Positions 59,920 to 64,000 of a stretch of 64,000 bases of DNA are shown here, piece after piece. A program made the translations under genes and the position numbers. The notes below the pieces were generated by a model. That model searched no databases and was not told the DNA's origin. It saw only the letters and a program-made list of their open reading frames with translations. The number at the start of each line of letters is the position of its first letter. Position 1 is the first letter of the stretch. Location: NCBI RefSeq assembly GCF_009295515.1, contig NZ_RQVV01000003.1, positions 1-64,000 on the forward strand, written 5' to 3'. This DNA is from Erwinia endophytica. GTDB taxonomy: Bacteria > Pseudomonadota > Gammaproteobacteria > Enterobacterales > Enterobacteriaceae.

Positions 59920-60909
59920 ATGTCATCTTCTACCACGTCTTCTGCAACACCGCCGGGAAGATCTCAGCGTGTTAACCTGACTCGCATCTGGGATAACTTC
60001 GGCATGCTGGTGGTGTTCGCCGTACTGTTTATTGGTTGTACCGTGTTTGTGCCGAACTTTGGCACCCTGATCAATATGAAAGGGCTCGGTCTGGCGATGT
60101 CGATGTCTGGCATGGTGGCCTGCGGCATGTTGTTTTGCCTGGCTTCCGGCGACTTTGACCTCTCCGTCGCCTCGGTGATTGCCTGCGCGGGCGTCACCAC
60201 GGCGGTGGTCATTAATATGACCGAGAGTCTGTGGATCGGCATTTTTGCGGGGTTGCTGCTGGGTGTGGCGTGCGGATTTGTTAATGGTTTTGTGATAGCC
60301 AGGTTGAAGATCAATGCGCTGATCACTACCCTGGCGACCATGCAGATTGTTCGCGGGCTGGCCTATATTTTCTCCGACGGTAAAGCGGTGGGGATTGAGG
60401 ATGAGCGTTTTTTCACCCTGGGCTATGCCAACTGGCTGGGGGTGCCTGCGCCGGTCTGGCTGACCATCGTGACGATGGTGATTTTTGGTTTTCTGTTGAA
60501 TAAAACCACTTTTGGCCGCAACACGTTGGCGATCGGGGGAAATGAAGAAGCCGCGAGGCTGGCTGGGGTGCCCGTGGTACGCACCCGCATCATTATTTTT
60601 ATTCTTTCCGGACTGGTTTCGGCGGCGGCGGGGATAATCCTGGCTTCGCGTATGACCAGCGGACAGCCGATGACCTCGCTGGGCTATGAGCTGATTGTCA
60701 TTTCGGCCTGTGTATTGGGCGGGGTTTCTCTGAAGGGCGGTATTGGTAAAATTTCCTATGTGGTGGCGGGGGTCCTGATCCTCGGAACGGTTGAGAATGC
60801 GATGAATCTTCTTAATATTTCGCCTTTTTCACAGTACGTGGTGCGCGGTTTGATACTGTTAGCCGCGGTGATTTTCGACCGTTATAAACAGAAAGCGAAA
60901 GCGGCCTGA
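59920..60909 (+). CDS. araH: L-arabinose ABC transporter permease
   Basis: 329 residues, E. coli AraH 328. RbsC-type permease with eight to ten helices; MSMSGMVACGMLFCLASGDFDLSVASVIACAG and VVSAAAGIILASRMTSGQP-like segment. Nine bases before araC. Confidence 0.95.
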   Translation: MSSSTTSSATPPGRSQRVNLTRIWDNFGMLVVFAVLFIGCTVFVPNFGTLINMKGLGLAMSMSGMVACGMLFCLASGDFDLSVASVIACAGVTTAVVINMTESLWIGIFAGLLLGVACGFVNGFVIARLKINALITTLATMQIVRGLAYIFSDGKAVGIEDERFFTLGYANWLGVPAPVWLTIVTMVIFGFLLNKTTFGRNTLAIGGNEEAARLAGVPVVRTRIIIFILSGLVSAAAGIILASRMTSGQPMTSLGYELIVISACVLGGVSLKGGIGKISYVVAGVLILGTVENAMNLLNISPFSQYVVRGLILLAAVIFDRYKQKAKAA

Positions 60910-60918
60910 GGAAAGATC

Positions 60919-61836
60919 ATGTACCACCGTTTAGCGCCGATGGCACAATCGAATCCATTGCTCCCCGGTTATCCTTTTGATGCCTGGCTGGTGGCCGGGC
61001 TGACCCCCATTAACGCGGGTGATCCGCTGGATTTCTTTGTTGACCGCCCACTCGGAATGAAGGGGTACATCATTAACCTGACACTCAAAGGACAAGGGCA
61101 GATCTTCAGTGGTGAAGAGGCTTTTCACTGTCAACCTGGCGATCTGTTGTTGTTCCAGCCCAAAACGCCCCATTATTATGGCCGGTCACCAGAAAGTGAC
61201 TGTTGGCATCACCGCTGGATTTATTTTCGACCGCGTGCATACTGGAACGACTGGCTGGTATGGCAGGACCTGACCCGTGGAGTAGGACGATTGCGTTTGC
61301 CAGAACGGTTGTGTGGGGAGTTCGAGCGATTATTCGCCAATATTGAACGGACCCATACTTCCGGGCGTCGCTTTGCTGAAGAGTTGGCGATGAATCTGTT
61401 GGAAAGACTGCTATTGCGGGCAGTAGAGGAAGACCCCCGTAGTCATCAACAGATCCGTGATCCGCGAGTCATTGAGGCCTGTCAGTATGTCACCAGCAAT
61501 CTTGCCGGAGAGTTGAAGATTGAGGCAGTGGCAAATCATGTCTGCCTTTCTCCGTCACGGCTGGCACACCTGTTTCGTGAGCAGATGGGGGTTAATTTAC
61601 TGCGTTGGCGTGAGGACCAGCGGGTGATCCGCGCTAAGCTGTTGCTGCAAACCACCCAGGAGCCGATAGCGACGATCGGTCGTATTGTCGGCTATGACGA
61701 TCAGTTGTATTTTTCCCGCGTATTTCGTAAAAGGGTTGGGGTCAGCCCCAGTGATTTCCGCCGTCGCGCACTTGATACTCATGATTCGTTGGCAGGGCAT
61801 GAGAACTGGGATTTGACCAGCAGCGTTACCCTGTAA
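60919..61836 (+). CDS. araC: Arabinose regulator AraC
   Basis: 305 residues; ATG at 60919 with GAGGAAAG eight bases before it. N-terminal cupin arabinose-binding and dimerisation domain ([62 protein letters not shown]) and C-terminal pair of AraC helix-turn-helices ([38 protein letters not shown]). It lies at the end of the transporter operon rather than divergent from araB as in E. coli. Confidence 0.95.
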   Translation: MYHRLAPMAQSNPLLPGYPFDAWLVAGLTPINAGDPLDFFVDRPLGMKGYIINLTLKGQGQIFSGEEAFHCQPGDLLLFQPKTPHYYGRSPESDCWHHRWIYFRPRAYWNDWLVWQDLTRGVGRLRLPERLCGEFERLFANIERTHTSGRRFAEELAMNLLERLLLRAVEEDPRSHQQIRDPRVIEACQYVTSNLAGELKIEAVANHVCLSPSRLAHLFREQMGVNLLRWREDQRVIRAKLLLQTTQEPIATIGRIVGYDDQLYFSRVFRKRVGVSPSDFRRRALDTHDSLAGHENWDLTSSVTL

Positions 61837-61940
61837 CGTATTTCGTCTACTTTACGTGCAGAACATTTCAGGTAATTTTCACTTGTTGTTAGCCAGACGA
61901 TAGTCTTAAATCATCAGGGTAAGCGACAAGAGGAATACCG

Positions 61941-62981
61941 ATGAGCGATAAAATTCGTGTTGGGCTGGTGGGTTATGGTTTTGCCAGCAAAACCTTTCAT
62001 GCCCCGTTAATCGCTGGAACCGCCGGGATGGAACTGGCGGCCATTTCCAGCAGCGATGCCGGTAAAGTCCATGCCGACTGGCCACAGACCCTGGCTGTAT
62101 CGTCCCCGCAGGCGCTGTTCGATGATCCTTCGCTTCAGCTCATTGTCATCCCCACGCCGAATGATACCCATTTCCCGCTGGCAAAAGCCGCCCTCAATGC
62201 CGGTAAGCATGTGGTGGTCGATAAACCCTTTACCGTCACCTTGTCACAGGCTCGTGAACTGGGCGCGCTGGCGAAAGCGAAAGGACGGTTGCTGTCCGTT
62301 TTCCATAACCGCCGTTGGGACAGTGATTTCCTGACACTGAAGGCGTTACTGGCAGCAGGCACATTAGGTGAAGTCCGTTATTTTGAGTCACATTTCGATC
62401 GTTTCCGTCCAGAGGTGCGCAACCGCTGGCGTGAACAGCAGGGGGCGGGTAGCGGCATTTGGTATGATTTAGGGCCGCACCTGGTTGACCAGGCACTGCA
62501 ACTGTTCGGTTCGCCGGTCGCTATCAATGTCGATATGGCCGAGCTGCGTCCGGGTGCGCAAACCACGGATTATTTCCATGCGGTGCTGACTTATCCGCAA
62601 CGCCGGGTGGTATTGCACGCCAGTATGCTGGTCGCGGCGGAGTCCTCGCGTTACCGGGTGCATGGCACGAAAGGTAGCTATGTGAAATACGGCCTCGATC
62701 CGCAGGAAGATAATTTGAAAGCAGGTGCCCGCCCACCGCAGGAAGACTGGGGTTATGATATGCGCGATGGTGTGCTGACGTTAGCCAGCGGCGAGCTTAT
62801 GACGGAAAAGACCCTGCTGACCTCGCCGGGCAACTATCCGGCTTATTATGCCGCTATTCGTAATGCGCTTAACGGCACTGGCGACAATCCGGTCACGGTG
62901 GCGGAGGCTATTCAGGTCATGGAACTTATCGAGCTGGGTTTGCAATCGGCAGAAAAACGCCAGACCATGACCCTGAAATGA
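61941..62981 (+). CDS. ydgJ: Gfo/Idh/MocA oxidoreductase YdgJ
   Basis: 346 residues, the same as E. coli YdgJ. Rossmann start RVGLVGYGFASKTFHAPLI, the sugar-dehydrogenase lysine motif DKPFTVT, and SVFHNRRWDSDFLTLK. NAD(P)-dependent; substrate not established. RBS AGAGGAA. Convergent with add. Confidence 0.93.
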   Translation: MSDKIRVGLVGYGFASKTFHAPLIAGTAGMELAAISSSDAGKVHADWPQTLAVSSPQALFDDPSLQLIVIPTPNDTHFPLAKAALNAGKHVVVDKPFTVTLSQARELGALAKAKGRLLSVFHNRRWDSDFLTLKALLAAGTLGEVRYFESHFDRFRPEVRNRWREQQGAGSGIWYDLGPHLVDQALQLFGSPVAINVDMAELRPGAQTTDYFHAVLTYPQRRVVLHASMLVAAESSRYRVHGTKGSYVKYGLDPQEDNLKAGARPPQEDWGYDMRDGVLTLASGELMTEKTLLTSPGNYPAYYAAIRNALNGTGDNPVTVAEAIQVMELIELGLQSAEKRQTMTLK

Positions 62982-62986
62982 GAGAA

Positions 62987-63019
62987 CAGCCATCTGCCGC
63001 TCACTGCGGCAGATGGCTG
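62987..63019. terminator. Hairpin between convergent ydgJ and add
   Basis: The perfect 14-bp repeat CAGCCATCTGCCGC / GCGGCAGATGGCTG (62987-63000 with 63006-63019) surrounds a five-base loop. No long T run on either strand (TTCTCT on the minus strand), but the position suits a bidirectional terminator. Confidence 0.65.
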
Positions 63020-63025
63020 AGTGGC

Positions 63026-64000
63026 TTACGCAGCCACTTTTGCGCGGATCGCCGCTTTCTCAGCGTCAGTTAAAAACGCCATTTTCAGGCCATTCTCCTG
63101 CGCCGTGCGGATCTGGGCTTTGCTCAGGCCAGCCGCCGGTGCGGCTATCTGATATTCATGCGCCAGCTCAATCCCCTGTACCGCCGGATCATCCGTGTTA
63201 ATGGTGGCAAGTATCCCGTTATCGAGGAAAGTCGCCAGGGGATGTTGCGCCAGGGATGATACGGTGCTGGTCTGGATATTGGAGGTCAGGCAGGACTCTA
63301 CGCCAATGTGGTGGGTGGCGAGGAAATCCATCAATGCCGGATCTTCTACGGCCTTCACGCCATGACCGATACGTTCAGCGCCCAATTCGCGAATGGCCTG
63401 CCAGATGCTCTCCGGGCCGGCGGCTTCGCCAGCGTGCACGGTAATGCGGAAACCGGCATCACGGGCCCGGTTAAAGTGGCTGAGGAACAAGCGACCAGGG
63501 AAGCCCAGCTCATCGCCAGCCAGATCGAGTGCGGTGATGTGGTCGCGGTGAGCCAGCAGTCCTTCCAGCTCGCGCAGACAGGCTTCTTCACCAAAGGTCC
63601 GGCTCATTATCCCGATCAGGCGCACCGTAATATCATGCTGTTGACACCCGGCGCGAACCCCGTCAATCACCGCTTCCACCACACCTGCGACCGGCAGGTT
63701 GTGCGTCATCGCCATATAACCAGGCGAAAAACGCAGCTCCACATAGTGAATACCGGCCCGGGCGGCATCTTCGACGTTTTCCCGGGCCACGCGGCGGCAG
63801 GCGTCCAGTGAGCCCAGCATTTTTACGCCCCAGTCCAGTTTTTGCAGGAAGCTGACCAAATCAGGCTCGTGTTGGGTGACCTGGACATGTGGACGCAGCG
63901 TTTCCAGCGTGGAAGCGGGCAGGGTAAGGTTAAACTCGCGGCCTAAATCGAGGATGGTTTGTGCACGGATATTGCCATCAAGGTGGCGATGAATATCGGT
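63026..64000 (-). CDS. add: Adenosine deaminase, start beyond the window
   Basis: 324 residues are present. The frame is open to the right edge, where it begins [17 protein letters not shown], so only about eight N-terminal residues are missing. Zinc ligands HxH in IHRHLD, then [25 protein letters not shown] and NTDDPAVQG. Converts adenosine to inosine in purine salvage. Confidence 0.96.
   Translation of the reverse strand, partial: TDIHRHLDGNIRAQTILDLGREFNLTLPASTLETLRPHVQVTQHEPDLVSFLQKLDWGVKMLGSLDACRRVARENVEDAARAGIHYVELRFSPGYMAMTHNLPVAGVVEAVIDGVRAGCQQHDITVRLIGIMSRTFGEEACLRELEGLLAHRDHITALDLAGDELGFPGRLFLSHFNRARDAGFRITVHAGEAAGPESIWQAIRELGAERIGHGVKAVEDPALMDFLATHHIGVESCLTSNIQTSTVSSLAQHPLATFLDNGILATINTDDPAVQGIELAHEYQIAAPAAGLSKAQIRTAQENGLKMAFLTDAEKAAIRAKVAA

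Overview
The window is enterobacterial chromosome. From about 6.3 kb to the right end, gene order largely follows two blocks known from Escherichia coli: pphA-rsmF-letB-letA-msrC-proQ-prc-htpX-yebQ-kdgR-yobH-yebO-yobF-cspC-rlmA-yobD-manZYX-yoaE-sdaA-nudL-pabB-yoaH-yoaB, and nth-rsxEGDCBA-ydgK-cnu ... ydgJ-add. KdgR (the pectin-catabolism repressor), an arabinose cluster laid out as araBA / araFGH-araC, and remnants of organosulfur genes suggest a plant-associated member of Pectobacteriaceae (Pectobacterium/Brenneria/Dickeya type). The genus cannot be fixed from the sequence alone.

Layout: (1) 1-5634 is a decayed, AT-rich, mobile-DNA-rich stretch. It holds a frame-disrupted hypothetical gene, an IS3-type orfA remnant, a C-terminal gene remnant, an HNH-nuclease gene, and a group II intron sitting inside the orfB of a second IS3-family element. 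It abuts two tRNA genes (Gly-CCC, Lys-CUU) at 5814-5964. (2) 6.3-34.7 kb is conserved housekeeping DNA: protein quality control (prc, htpX, msrC), the RNA chaperone proQ, LetAB lipid transport, rRNA methyltransferases rsmF and rlmA, the mannose PTS, serine deaminase, and folate synthesis (pabB). It has two probable structured RNA leaders, one before yobF-cspC and one resembling a yybP-ykoY element before the TerC-family gene yoaE. (3) 35-41.3 kb is accessory: an orphan heptosyltransferase-like gene, a sulfonate-binding protein, two back-to-back organosulfur pseudogenes fused by a deletion, and an M24-peptidase homologue that appears to lack metal ligands. (4) 41.3-48.6 kb holds nth, the Rsx electron-transport complex, ydgK and cnu. 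(5) 49.1-61.8 kb is a sugar block placed between cnu and ydgJ: the galactofuranose-type ABC transporter ytfQRT-yjfF, then araBA diverging from araFGH-araC with AraC and CRP-like sites between them. (6) ydgJ and a truncated add close the window.

Functionally, the sugar block would import furanose sugars and L-arabinose and convert arabinose to ribulose-5-phosphate; araD is not in the window. The 36-39.7 kb remnants imply past use of sulfonates or sulfones as sulfur source. The most unusual object is a sigma-54 activator fused after its Fis-type helix-turn-helix to a sulfonate-binding-protein domain, now broken by a 5' deletion and an in-frame TGA.
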